From assembly GCF_001651035.1 (NCBI RefSeq), contig NZ_LXRG01000054.1, positions 310,001 through 374,000 on the forward strand: a DNA stretch of 64,000 nt, given 5' to 3'. The position numbers and the translations under genes are program-made. This DNA is from Halomonas sp. ALS9 (GTDB taxonomy: Bacteria; Pseudomonadota; Gammaproteobacteria; Pseudomonadales; Halomonadaceae). The notes beneath the pieces are model-generated. The model saw only the letters and a program-made list of their open reading frames with translations, ran no database searches and was not told the origin of the DNA. This document shows, piece by piece, positions 46,758 to 56,085 of this stretch (its first letter is position 1; each line of letters starts with the position of its first letter).

Positions 46758-47678
46758 TTACTCAGTTGCCAACGTTTGGCGCAACAGCTCAACGTTGTGG
46801 CGCATCATGGTGAAATAATCACCCGCTTCACCCTCTGGCTCGCTAAGCGAGTCCACGTATAGCGGCCCCGCGACTTTAACGCCGGTATCCCGTGCCAGGC
46901 TGGTGACGTGGCGGTCAGAAATCGTGCTTTCCCAGAACAGCGCCGCCGGTTGGCGTTCATTAATCATATCCACCACCCGCATAAGCTGACGCGGTGAACC
47001 TTCGGTTTCGGCGTTGGTACCCCAGATACCGTCGTGTTCAAAATGGTAGGCATCAGAGAAGTATAAAAATGCGGCTTCGCTACTGAGCAGCACGCGGCGC
47101 CCTTCAGGTATCGCTTCTAAGCGCTCTTGCAGCTCAACATGCAGCGCATGCAGCGCTTCTTTCAGCGCTTCAGCACGCTGCTGAAACTCTTCAGCTCGCT
47201 GGGGAAGTAAATGCTCTAGCTCATTAGCGACGACCTGGACATAGGCTGACACTGCACGTGGATCCATCCATAGATGGGGATCTACATCGCCTTCCATGTC
47301 GCCGGTAATGATTGTCTGAGTCGGGTATTCAGAGGTTTCAGCAACCGCCACCAGCGGGGTTCCATCAACTACCGTTGCTTCGACCTGGGGCATCCACTGC
47401 TCTAACTGGTAGCCGTTGTAAAATACTATGTCTGCCGTTTCTAACGCAGCGAAATTACTGGGGGTTAATTCCCATTCGTGGACTTCAGCGCCAACCGGGG
47501 TTAATACCGAGATATTGGCATTCTCCCCTGCCACGCGAGCAACTATATCGCCAAGCACAGAAAACGTGACGGCCACATTCAAGGGAGACGTCGCACTCTC
47601 TTGCGCTTCTGCGCTGGTTAGCGCGGCGCTCAGCCATAGCGGTAGGCTTAAGGCTATACCCAGATTGCGCTTACTCAT
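46758..47678 (-). CDS. mntA: Manganese/iron-binding periplasmic protein of ABC importer
   Basis: This cluster A-I metal-binding protein (306 aa) has a signal peptide of about 26 residues. The predicted metal ligands are H67 (AEVHEWE), H135 (DPHLW), E201 (SSEAAFLYF) and D276 (YVDSLSE), i.e. the two-His, Glu, Asp set of Mn/Fe-type proteins, without the His-rich loop of ZnuA. I use the ATG at 47678, preceded by AAGGAGAGACA; an in-frame start 21 nt upstream is less likely. It is the first gene of the operon, divergent from mntR. Confidence 0.92.
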   Translation of the reverse strand: MSKRNLGIALSLPLWLSAALTSAEAQESATSPLNVAVTFSVLGDIVARVAGENANISVLTPVGAEVHEWELTPSNFAALETADIVFYNGYQLEQWMPQVEATVVDGTPLVAVAETSEYPTQTIITGDMEGDVDPHLWMDPRAVSAYVQVVANELEHLLPQRAEEFQQRAEALKEALHALHVELQERLEAIPEGRRVLLSSEAAFLYFSDAYHFEHDGIWGTNAETEGSPRQLMRVVDMINERQPAALFWESTISDRHVTSLARDTGVKVAGPLYVDSLSEPEGEAGDYFTMMRHNVELLRQTLATE

Positions 47679-47747
47679 TGTCTCTCCTTTTTTGTGCATG
47701 ACCGATAAGTAGACTGTAGCTCAACAAAAAAGCATTGTGCAAACAGT

Positions 47748-47761
47748 TTAGCCTTGGCTAA
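47748..47761. promoter_or_regulatory. Candidate MntR operator
   Basis: A perfect 14-bp palindrome, TTAGCCTTGGCTAA, lies 69 bp upstream of mntA in the mntA-mntR divergent region. Its core TAGC-N4-GCTA has the same half-sites and spacing as the E. coli MntR box. Confidence 0.7.
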
Positions 47762-47863
47762 CAATATTGCAAAAAAAATACGCTACTATTTCGAGTGCTA
47801 CACCTAGTACCATTACAAATACTGTTCCAATTACTATCCAATGATTATTAACACTGCTTCCGA

Positions 47864-47869
47864 TATAAT
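47864..47869 (+). promoter_or_regulatory. Candidate -10 element of mntR
   Basis: TATAAT ends 6 bp before the mntR ATG, which would place the transcription start at or next to the start codon. No good -35 hexamer was found at the right spacing, so the call is tentative. Confidence 0.4.
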
Positions 47870-47875
47870 TTGCCA

Positions 47876-48355
47876 ATGACTGATTCTAATCCGAACGCTG
47901 CATTGACCGCCCCAAGCATTCCTGGTGATGCCCTACCGCCCGTGGAGCAGCATGCTCAGCAGTATGCAACGGTGCGTAATGCCCACGAAACCGAACTGAT
48001 TGAAGACTACGTTGAGCTAATTGGCGACCTGCTGGCACACCGCGGCGAAGCACGCGCGGCGGACATTGCCAACCGTATGGCGGTCAGCCAGGCGACGGTT
48101 TCAAAAATGATTCGGCGTTTAAATGAGCTGGAGTTGGTTACTAGTAAGCCTTATCGCTCGCTGTTTCTAACCGAAGCGGGCCAAAAAATGGCGGAAACGT
48201 CACGCGCACGCCACGATATCGTGCTGCACTTTTTACGTGCCCTGGGGGTGAAAGATGCCACTGCGAGAATTGACGCTGAAGGCATGGAACACCATGTTAG
48301 CGACGAAACCCTTGCTATCATGCAGCGCTTTACTGAGCAGCAGCAAAACAACTAA
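47876..48355 (+). CDS. mntR: Manganese-responsive regulator MntR
   Basis: This 159-aa DtxR-family repressor has an N-terminal winged HTH (RAADIANRMAVSQATVSKMIRRLNELELV) and a dimerisation/metal domain with E/H-rich segments (LHFLRALGV...EGMEHHVSDETL). It has the short form without an SH3-like domain, as in Gammaproteobacteria. An in-frame TTG at 47870 is possible, but the ATG at 47876 fits the family. No ribosome site precedes it; instead TATAAT ends 7 bp upstream, suggesting a leaderless mRNA. It is divergent from mntABC. Confidence 0.93.
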   Translation: MTDSNPNAALTAPSIPGDALPPVEQHAQQYATVRNAHETELIEDYVELIGDLLAHRGEARAADIANRMAVSQATVSKMIRRLNELELVTSKPYRSLFLTEAGQKMAETSRARHDIVLHFLRALGVKDATARIDAEGMEHHVSDETLAIMQRFTEQQQNN

Positions 48356-48446
48356 AACCGCGGCTGCACAACGGTAGACAAAGTGCACATGATTTACCTG
48401 AATTAAAGACGCTACAGCATAAAAATAAACGCCACGGCTTTTACTG

Positions 48447-49211
48447 TCATGATGAGCTTCCCACTACTTTAGCGGGCATCCCCAGCCGCCCGACGCCTGG
48501 CAGTTTCAGAGCAGGTCGCATCACGTCGACACCAAAGCTTAAGCCGAGGAGGTTGAGTTCAATGCCCTCCTCCAGCGCCAGCATCACGCCCACCACCCCG
48601 CCCAATGAGAGCTGATAACCGGTGCCACTCGGCGCAGCCGCAAACACGCTATTGAACATATAGTCCTTGCCAATAGCCGTTACCGGGAGCGCCACTTCAA
48701 AATCCGGCACTTCACGTATTACCCAAGCAATAAAGCTGTTGCTGTTCGGGCCAGGCCACACTCGATACAGCTCAGCTTGAGGGTACTCAGCGACGGCAGC
48801 CTCTATCTGCGGTATTAACTGCGTAGCCGCATCGCCGCGGTAGTCCGCTAATAGTGTGGGTGGATTGCCAAACCAGGCTCGATCAGGCGTATCGATTGAA
48901 GATACCACTGTGGGACGGCGCCAGCTCAGCACTTGATGGAGTCGGTAGCTATCGGCACTTTCCGCCTTGGTCGCAATCCAGATATGTTCGCCAAACGCAC
49001 CACGCCAGTTATAAGCACGGGCGGAATAGACCTGAACCACGGCTTCAAAACTCACCATGGGGTCAGGCGCTATACCCGCGGATGAACGATCCAGTGATGA
49101 CCAATGACCATCAGTCACTACTTGATTACTCGCCAAAATCCAAACAGGCCCCGCCAGTAGTAGCGTCAAAAGCGCCACTAGAAAAAGCAGCCAACGCAGT
49201 AGCATTCTCAT
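48447..49211 (-). CDS. DUF3750 domain protein
   Basis: This 254-aa protein has an N-terminal membrane helix or uncleaved signal (LLRWLLFLVALLTLLLAGPVWIL). The DUF3750 region follows, with HIWIATK, the conserved PDRAWFGNPPTLLADYRG and the NSFIAWVIREVP segment containing the NSN-F/AW pattern. The family function is unknown; an envelope location is likely. No operon partner lies on either side, and a 258-bp gap with a terminator separates it from the polysaccharide cluster. Confidence 0.82.
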   Translation of the reverse strand: MRMLLRWLLFLVALLTLLLAGPVWILASNQVVTDGHWSSLDRSSAGIAPDPMVSFEAVVQVYSARAYNWRGAFGEHIWIATKAESADSYRLHQVLSWRRPTVVSSIDTPDRAWFGNPPTLLADYRGDAATQLIPQIEAAVAEYPQAELYRVWPGPNSNSFIAWVIREVPDFEVALPVTAIGKDYMFNSVFAAAPSGTGYQLSLGGVVGVMLALEEGIELNLLGLSFGVDVMRPALKLPGVGRLGMPAKVVGSSS

Positions 49212-49374
49212 CGTATCATCCGTAACTGAAAGTTATCTGTTTATTACCGCGATAGCTGACTTGGTGCAAGCACAGGCTTCAACGGCATTATGGGTTCACC
49301 TGGAGCGTTGATAACAGCGGGTAAAATTTGTTCTAATCGACACATGAAATATAAGAAATATTTTCACCAAAAAA

Positions 49375-49403
49375 AAACCCTCCACAAAATTTCAGGAGGG
49401 TTT
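49375..49403 (-). terminator. Rho-independent terminator of the polysaccharide locus
   Basis: A 9-bp stem (AAACCCTCC / GGAGGGTTT) with an 11-nt loop is followed, on the minus strand, by a run of about ten T. It lies 67 bp after the last glycosyltransferase gene. Confidence 0.92.
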
Positions 49404-49469
49404 ATTGATTCTAAATCAATACGAATTGCAAATTTACAGTAGTGGAACTCTATAAAAACTTGTTGAAAA

Positions 49470-50351
49470 TTAGGATCTCTCAGGCTTAGCAATACCTACT
49501 AGCAAGGCTAACTTATAGGTAGTTGAATAGATTTTAAAATAATAACATAACAAATAAGCTAAAAGCTTTTTAGAAAAAGGCAGTCCTTTTTTAAAAAAAA
49601 GATTCAATTGCCTCCGCGGTGGGAAGTAGCCTTTAAGAAGCGTCAAAATAAAACTTTTTTTAATATTTTCATTTTCTTTACTTACTTCACCTCCTAGCAC
49701 TCTTTTACGTTTTTTAAGCATAGCCTTAATATCAGCTCGAGCTGGGTGGTTGACAATAACTTCTGGAGCATATTCAATAGATATACCTTTATCCATCGCT
49801 CTCCAGCCCCACTCATTGTCACCTCCAGACATTAATGCATCGTTAAAAAAACCAACTGTTTTAAAATTTTTAGCTAGTGTAATCATATTGGCAGTTGCTG
49901 CCCCTCCTGCCTTTGCATATTTCTCCTGATCGAAAGCAAACGCTTTTTCATAAATTTCGACAAGAGTGAGGTTGTCAGACTTAAAAAAAAGCTCTATCTT
50001 GCCAGCTATTCGTTCAACACCTTTATCAAAACGTTTAACAGCAGCTTCCAGCCAGTAAGGATCAGGAATACAATCAGAATCAGTAAAAGCAATAATTTCA
50101 CCTTTAGCTAATTTTAAAGCAGCATTTCTTGCTGCATATGACCCCGGCTTTCCCTCGGTAATTATAGTAAAATTATTCGGCAAATAAAAATCAATAGGAG
50201 GTATATCTTCTGGTGCATTATTTACAATGATGACTTCGAAATCATCCTTTGGAAAAGTTTGATTTTGCAAGGCAATAACACAGAGCCTTAATCGTGCCCA
50301 ATCATAATAGGTAGGCACAATAACGGAAGCTCTTGGGCTGCTAATCTTCAT
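49470..50351 (-). CDS. Family 2 glycosyltransferase
   Basis: This 293-aa GT-A enzyme has ASVIVPTYYDWARL, VIIVNNAPED and GSYAARNAALKLAKGEIIAFTDSDC (the D-x-D-type metal motif) in order. The acceptor region is of the kind used in surface-glycan assembly. The ATG at 50351 follows a strong AGGAGG; an ATG at 50417, directly after the acyltransferase stop, would add 22 residues and also has GGGGAG upstream, so the start is uncertain. It is the last gene of the AT-rich cassette. Sugar and linkage are unknown. Confidence 0.88.
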   Translation of the reverse strand: MKISSPRASVIVPTYYDWARLRLCVIALQNQTFPKDDFEVIIVNNAPEDIPPIDFYLPNNFTIITEGKPGSYAARNAALKLAKGEIIAFTDSDCIPDPYWLEAAVKRFDKGVERIAGKIELFFKSDNLTLVEIYEKAFAFDQEKYAKAGGAATANMITLAKNFKTVGFFNDALMSGGDNEWGWRAMDKGISIEYAPEVIVNHPARADIKAMLKKRKRVLGGEVSKENENIKKSFILTLLKGYFPPRRQLNLFFKKGLPFSKKLLAYLLCYYFKIYSTTYKLALLVGIAKPERS

Positions 50352-50417
50352 AACCCCTCCTGCATTCTCTTGAGCACTTTTACATTCCACCTCAATTTCA
50401 AGTTTATAAAAAGACAT

Positions 50418-52466
50418 TTAATCTATCTCCCCGTGGTTATTTAAAGTCTGAAAAATAGACGTCTGATGCTCAAGTGATTCTTTCAGACTTGGGGTAATGT
50501 ATTCCAAATAATTTCGTGTAAGGTGGTGGGTATCAGACCACATTAGCCTTTCATCAAAATATGCTGGACATAATCCATCAACACATATTAATGGGGTAAA
50601 ATCTATAGAGGTGAACAGAGGAATTATAGCTGCATATTCATCTGCAGGGTTGTCTTTTAGCAGTACTTCTTCAATCGGCCGAGCACACAGACTCGCCTCG
50701 TCACGATTTTTCCATACGCAATAGCTAGGATCACTTTCAAACCAAGGATTATCCCTTATGCCCAATACTGGAATACCCAAGGCAGTTATTTCCTTCCATT
50801 TTTCCACATGACCATCAGGTACAAACTCAACGGGGTCGCCTACTACTAGCCTGTTGTCACGAGGGCGATTAGACCTTGTCGAGTTTGTTATAACTATATT
50901 GGGAGAAAGCTCAATCAAATAGTCAATAATGTTATCATTCCATAGTTTACAAGTATCATTATCCTCCACAATTTCATAACCAAGTGAACAGGAATGTTTT
51001 ATTATACTTACCACCTTATAACCATACTCTTCTGCTAACTTTGAAAAAAAAGGTTCCCATTGACCAATATGTGATCCACCTACTAATGCAACAACGTTAC
51101 CAGATGAAGCATCTCCAAACTCACAGGCTGAAATCTCAGACTCTGAAATTGTCGTAGCACAACCGTTGTCAGAATCCATGGCTTCGCCTAAATCATTAGA
51201 TATCGAAGTAACATAGCGATAGTTTAAATCTGAAGCATTATTTTGTATAGAAATCTTCGAACCATCGAAAGAAGATGTCTTAAAGACAACATTTACATCA
51301 TCTCGATTTTCAATGTAGTATTTCGCTCCAATACCGATTGTGACGGAAGGAAAAAAAAACAAAAATCCGGCTATATAAGAAATCCATACTCTAGACTTTG
51401 GCATTTTCCTAAAAGGCTTTTCAACCAACCAGGTCGTTATAAAAGCTGACAAAATTCCTAATATAACAATCATCATTCCCTTTATAATGCCTAGGTTTGT
51501 GGTTTCATAATAATGCTGAAAAAAAACAAGTATAGGCCAATGCCACAGATAGATAGTAAACGACATAGCTCCCATCATTACAAGATAGCGATTTGTCAAA
51601 ATACTTTTCACAAATGTTTTATGTTTAGCATCTTTTCCTGAAATGATAAGAAAAACAGCCGCGATAACAGGAAATAGCGAAGCATACCCCGGAAAATTCC
51701 ATTCTCTAGGAAAGAAAATACCGACACTAAAAAGCAATAATACTCCTAGAAAGGAGAGCATCGATGCCATTTGTTTACTGAGTTTTATGTAAGGTATAAA
51801 TATAGCAACAAGTGCCCCTATTAAAAACTCCCACAATCTTCCTATAGGGTTAAAATAGGCGGTATTCGGATTATAATGCGTGGAAATGAGAGAATATAAA
51901 AAAGAAAAAACAACAACTGCAGAAACACCCAACATTAAAGGGATCAATGACTTAATTCTATTCGAGATATATAACAAAGGCCCAATCAAGAAAGGAAAGA
52001 AAGCATAGAATTGCACTTGTATTGAGAGAGCCCAGTACTGTTGAAAAGGACTGGCCGGATCTCCAGCCTGTAAGTAGTCAACTTCTCTTCTTATCAGCAA
52101 AATGTTTTCTAGATGTCCTGCGCTGAAAATAAATTCATGTATTGTAGCCACCCAATATACAGGTGGTACGAAAAAATAACTGAGAATAAAAGTAATTAAT
52201 AGCACAACGTAAGCAGATGGAGCTACACGCTTAATAATCCCTCCCCAAAAATGAAAAGTCTTTATATTTCTTTCCTTTGCATACTGGCGAATCAACATGC
52301 CTGTCATTAGGAACCCAGATACAACGAAAAATACATCGACCCCTCCGGATACCTTCTGAAACCAGATATGAAAAACAAGTACGAGCATCGCACCTATGGC
52401 ACGAACACCTTGAATATCCTCACGATATTTGTTATCGGAAGTATAAACATCAAAAGTTTTGTTCAC
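50418..52466 (-). CDS. OafA/YrhL-type O-acyltransferase with SGNH domain
   Basis: This 682-aa protein has an N-terminal acyltransferase-3 membrane domain (about 10 helices, residues 15-385; RAIGAMLVLVFHIWF with the conserved His) and a C-terminal periplasmic SGNH-hydrolase-like domain (about 440-680). The latter shows G-G-S-H in VALVGGSHIGQW and the D-x-x-H end motif in SDTHHLT. Such fusions O-acetylate surface polysaccharides. Translation starts at GTG 52466, because AAGGAGG lies just upstream; a longer in-frame start adds 10 residues without support. The gene is very AT-rich. Confidence 0.9.
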   Translation of the reverse strand: MNKTFDVYTSDNKYREDIQGVRAIGAMLVLVFHIWFQKVSGGVDVFFVVSGFLMTGMLIRQYAKERNIKTFHFWGGIIKRVAPSAYVVLLITFILSYFFVPPVYWVATIHEFIFSAGHLENILLIRREVDYLQAGDPASPFQQYWALSIQVQFYAFFPFLIGPLLYISNRIKSLIPLMLGVSAVVVFSFLYSLISTHYNPNTAYFNPIGRLWEFLIGALVAIFIPYIKLSKQMASMLSFLGVLLLFSVGIFFPREWNFPGYASLFPVIAAVFLIISGKDAKHKTFVKSILTNRYLVMMGAMSFTIYLWHWPILVFFQHYYETTNLGIIKGMMIVILGILSAFITTWLVEKPFRKMPKSRVWISYIAGFLFFFPSVTIGIGAKYYIENRDDVNVVFKTSSFDGSKISIQNNASDLNYRYVTSISNDLGEAMDSDNGCATTISESEISACEFGDASSGNVVALVGGSHIGQWEPFFSKLAEEYGYKVVSIIKHSCSLGYEIVEDNDTCKLWNDNIIDYLIELSPNIVITNSTRSNRPRDNRLVVGDPVEFVPDGHVEKWKEITALGIPVLGIRDNPWFESDPSYCVWKNRDEASLCARPIEEVLLKDNPADEYAAIIPLFTSIDFTPLICVDGLCPAYFDERLMWSDTHHLTRNYLEYITPSLKESLEHQTSIFQTLNNHGEID

Positions 52467-52938
52467 TTCTATCCTCCTTGATAAATAGTAAAACATTCAA
52501 CATATCTAGTCACAGCGACTTCTAACACCTTAAATAATAACTAAAATTTCAAGCAAAGATATTATTAAAAAGATCGCTAACAATATTACTTTGTCGATGG
52601 ATAATATCTGATAAGTCTGATGCAAAAAAAATTAATCAACTATTTAAAATAAATATCATTTATTTATTTTTTTATTGATCAATCTAATACATTTCGTGGT
52701 CGCCAGACAACCATCTTCAGCACTAAGCATTAACTACGGCGTTCCTAAATTTCTAAAAAACTGATATTTTTTTATTTTCGATTTAATAAAACTGAACTTA
52801 TGTGCATTAGTGGGTTAGATATAGTTGTAAAATTATAGCTGTAAAATATTCAAGAAGTTTTTCATTATTCATGACAACTTAATCTCTTTGTTACTTTAAT
52901 TTAAGAAACTTACGTTGGAATTAAAATAAGAATAATTT
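52467..52938. other. AT-rich gap inside the glycan cassette
   Basis: This 472-bp region is extremely AT-rich with no credible coding frame. It contains one pair of 14-bp tandem repeats (52821-52848). It may be a remnant of recombination between glycan genes or hold an internal promoter for the acyltransferase. Confidence 0.65.
52821..52848. repeat. Two 14-bp tandem repeats in glycan-cassette gap
   Basis: ATAGTTGTAAAATT is followed by ATAGCTGTAAAATA (two mismatches). In such AT-rich DNA the match is less striking than elsewhere. Confidence 0.6.
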
Positions 52939-53865
52939 TTATTCACTTAACACCCGCTCCCGCAATCTACCATAATAAGGCTGAGGTATTATAAGCGTTG
53001 CTAAAGTCATCCACTGTCGGGGACGCATACCAAATAATATTAGTGAACGTATATCTGTCTCAACCGATCTTCCAGCTATCTTTTTCTCGACTGCCCAAGA
53101 CAATATCTTACGGTTTATGGAGGCATTTAAATAATGCTTTTCAATCCAAGAGAGGCCAACTTTAAGTTCACTCTTTAAATCTAAGCAGGGATGAGTTTGA
53201 GTCATATTACTTTTATCGCTTACCACACCGCTATTATGAAGCAACCACATGCTCGTAACGGTGGGATCATAGTGAACCATTTTGAGGCTACATATTACTT
53301 TTAACCAAAAATAAACATCCCCAGCACGCCGATAGCGACCAACAGGAAATCCACCAAGGGCCATGAATGTACTTTTACGTATGCAAGCCCCGTTCATGTG
53401 AATGAAATCAGAACGTGAGAACGCCGCTAAGGACGCCTGCCGACTCAAAACTCCATTTTGCAAGGATTCACTTCGAGGAACTACTATATTTCCTTCCATT
53501 TTCCGGAAAGCATTTACGAAAAAATTAATAGATGGATTTTCCGAAATAGCATTAGCAAATATCGATAGATGGTCATACACAAGCAGATCGTCTGCATCAA
53601 AAAAAACCAACCACTGAGATGTTGCCTGCTGTGCTCCATAATTGCGCGCTGCGTATCCACCTGGTCCAGGCTCATCTCGCTGGAACAATCGCAGCTTACC
53701 CTTGCGCTCCTCTTGTATTAAAATCTGGAGAGATCCATCCGTAGATGCATCATCAACGACAATAATTTCAAAATTCTTAAAAGTCTGATTATAAAGGCAA
53801 GTAAGGGAGTCCAATAACGTTGAAGCCTTGTTATGCACAGGTACTATGACAGAAAACTTACACAT
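52939..53865 (-). CDS. Family 2 glycosyltransferase
   Basis: This 308-aa GT-A protein has FSVIVPVHNKASTLLDSL at the N terminus, EIIVVDDASTDGS, GGYAARNYGA and VFFDADDLL (D-x-D motif), then AACIRKS/LGGFPVGRYRRAGDVYFW in the acceptor half. GAGGTGAG precedes the ATG. It is part of the surface-glycan cassette; the donor sugar cannot be predicted. Confidence 0.9.
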   Translation of the reverse strand: MCKFSVIVPVHNKASTLLDSLTCLYNQTFKNFEIIVVDDASTDGSLQILIQEERKGKLRLFQRDEPGPGGYAARNYGAQQATSQWLVFFDADDLLVYDHLSIFANAISENPSINFFVNAFRKMEGNIVVPRSESLQNGVLSRQASLAAFSRSDFIHMNGACIRKSTFMALGGFPVGRYRRAGDVYFWLKVICSLKMVHYDPTVTSMWLLHNSGVVSDKSNMTQTHPCLDLKSELKVGLSWIEKHYLNASINRKILSWAVEKKIAGRSVETDIRSLILFGMRPRQWMTLATLIIPQPYYGRLRERVLSE

Positions 53866-53909
53866 AAACTCACCTCACTGCAAGACATTAACATACTTTA
53901 ATTAAAAAA

Positions 53910-54869
53910 TTATAAATTTTGACATCTATGAACTCTCAAAGGGAGACATTGACTCTTAACCGGAGAATCAATGTATTCAATTTCAGGTGAAAAAAGAAAG
54001 CCTTCCACCAACCCGATTGTTACAATTTTAGCTTTTTTTAATTGCCATCTTCGCAATAATTTTAATATCATATAAAAATCTAAACACATAATTTTAACTA
54101 CTACACGAATTGAGCGATATTTCTTAGTGACAAATATTCTATTTCTTATTAAGTATTTATAATATTTTAGACGGACTTCACTATTTTCAGAAATTATGTT
54201 CAAAACACCTTTCTCCTGACGTAAATGCATAACCTTGCTAGCACCAACTACAAACCCAGGGATATCTTTCGTTATTCTTAACGTATATTCCGTATCCTCA
54301 CCCCATATAAACATTGAGGAAATTGGCAAACCATACCTCTCAAGGGTACTGCGAGGGACTAGAATAGATACAAAAGTTGCCCTATCAACGGAAACAACAC
54401 CATATTGAGCGAACTTTGGCCAATCTTTATAACCAATATGATTCATTTTTTTGTTAATAGAGGGTGAATTAGTTACGTAACCATTTTCAGTAAAAGCAGT
54501 AGAGATTAAATACGCCCTATCAATTCCATTTTTATCGAGTGTATTATCAGCTTCAATCAAACATTGCAAGGCAGACGGTTCTGGAATGACATCATCATCC
54601 ATCATCCAAATAAAATCAGCCCCCTCCTGATATGCAAGACGAAACCCAGCATTGAATCCACCCGCAGCACCTATATTCTGCGAGAGTAAATAAATTTTTA
54701 GATTCGGATAGTCCAATTCACTTAGTATTTTTTGTGTATTATCATTACTAGCATTATCAACTACAATCACCTGGTCACAAATGCGTGTTTGTGAATAAAT
54801 GGAAGCTAAGCATAGCTGCAGCAAATCCTGTCGATTGTAGGTGAGTATCACTGCGATCACCTTGCTCAT
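53910..54869 (-). CDS. Family 2 glycosyltransferase (rhamnosyl/galactofuranosyl-transferase-like)
   Basis: This 319-aa GT-A protein has VIAVILTYNRQDLL, VIVVDNASNDNT, NIGAAGGFNAGFRLA and FIWMMDDDVIPE (D-D-D motif). The GAAGGFNAG and WMMDDD combination is typical of the WbbL/GlfT-like rhamnosyl- or galactofuranosyltransferase group, followed by a C-terminal basic region that may touch the membrane. I use the ATG at 54869 (AGGGGACACT upstream). There are 44 bp to the next gene. Confidence 0.9.
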   Translation of the reverse strand: MSKVIAVILTYNRQDLLQLCLASIYSQTRICDQVIVVDNASNDNTQKILSELDYPNLKIYLLSQNIGAAGGFNAGFRLAYQEGADFIWMMDDDVIPEPSALQCLIEADNTLDKNGIDRAYLISTAFTENGYVTNSPSINKKMNHIGYKDWPKFAQYGVVSVDRATFVSILVPRSTLERYGLPISSMFIWGEDTEYTLRITKDIPGFVVGASKVMHLRQEKGVLNIISENSEVRLKYYKYLIRNRIFVTKKYRSIRVVVKIMCLDFYMILKLLRRWQLKKAKIVTIGLVEGFLFSPEIEYIDSPVKSQCLPLRVHRCQNL

Positions 54870-55132
54870 AGTGTCCCCTGCCAAATCATGCCCTTAGAAA
54901 TCAATGCGGCGTTTAATTATTAGCTAACGTATTCATACGTTTAATACGGCAGCTTCTGACATTACTTACCACCTTGGAATGGTAAATGTTGTTATTGACG
55001 ATAAAGAAAATTCAAATATATTACTATAAAAAAAGATAGGTTTTATAAAAACAATCATGTTAATTATAATTACAGATACTTTTTTTGAAGTGCTAACCAT
55101 AAAACATGAATACTTGCACAATAACTATCAAC

Positions 55133-55942
55133 CTAATGATTCACTCTTTTCAAACGGCGCCGGATTACTCTTGGAATGTTATTATAAAAAAACTTTAAAA
55201 AAGCAATTGGGAAGTAATAAAACGGAGCTTTAAGTTGCCATAATTTTTTTAAGCTAATTTTTAATGAATTAAATGTATAACCTAATCGATTTCCAACTTC
55301 AAAGCTCTGACCGTCATGAAGTCGTTTAATTGTTAGCGGCAAATTCACTTGGTAAAACATAAAACCTTTTCTAAGAGCGCGTATCCAAAGATCAATATCG
55401 ACCTGCCTAAATAATTTTTCATCGTACCCGCCAACCTGATCAAAAAATCGTCGAGAGAAAAGTATAGAGCTATGATTTATTGGATTATTAATATAAAAAC
55501 TGTCGCAGCCCATTGGTGTTACTGAAAATCCACCCCCGACTAACGACTCTCCGTCTCCATCTCCATAGACGATTTGGCTAGTTGTGACGACAAGTTCTAC
55601 GTCTGGAAACAGACCCACAGTAGCGACCTGATGCGCCAATTTCTCGGGTAGCCATTTGTCGTCAGCGTCGATATTAGCCAGCCAAGGATAACGCGTATGG
55701 CAGACAGCAAGATTAAGCGCCTGCGAACGCCCAATACCTTGTGTATTCACTAACTGAACCTGTATCGGAGCCGTATGGCGTAATCTCTTAAGCACTTCCC
55801 AGGTGTCGTCGTCTGATCCATCATTGACCACAACGATTTCTTTAGGCGGATAAGTCTGAGAAAAAACAGAAGAAAGACAAGATTCCAAGTATTTAGAACC
55901 ATTCTTAACCGTCATAATAACAGAGATATTAATCTGATCCAT
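55133..55942 (-). CDS. Family 2 glycosyltransferase
   Basis: This 269-aa GT-A protein has ISVIMTVKNGSKYLESCL, EIVVVNDGSDDDT, GIGRSQALNLAV and WLANIDADDKW (D-x-D motif), with QVDIDLWIRAL in the acceptor half. Two adjacent ATG codons exist; GGAGG lies 6 nt before the second (55942), which I prefer. The C terminus is basic and hydrophobic, suggesting membrane association. Confidence 0.9.
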   Translation of the reverse strand: MDQINISVIMTVKNGSKYLESCLSSVFSQTYPPKEIVVVNDGSDDDTWEVLKRLRHTAPIQVQLVNTQGIGRSQALNLAVCHTRYPWLANIDADDKWLPEKLAHQVATVGLFPDVELVVTTSQIVYGDGDGESLVGGGFSVTPMGCDSFYINNPINHSSILFSRRFFDQVGGYDEKLFRQVDIDLWIRALRKGFMFYQVNLPLTIKRLHDGQSFEVGNRLGYTFNSLKISLKKLWQLKAPFYYFPIAFLKFFYNNIPRVIRRRLKRVNH

Positions 55943-56085
55943 CATTCACCTCCATGGCGTCAGATAAAATTTTTTATAAGCACCAGGCATACAAATAAAA
56001 TTAATTATTAGCTTCTGGCGACTCAATTCATTATTTTGATAAACTTGTATGTCCTTTTGAAAAAATACATCTTAAAATATACTTT

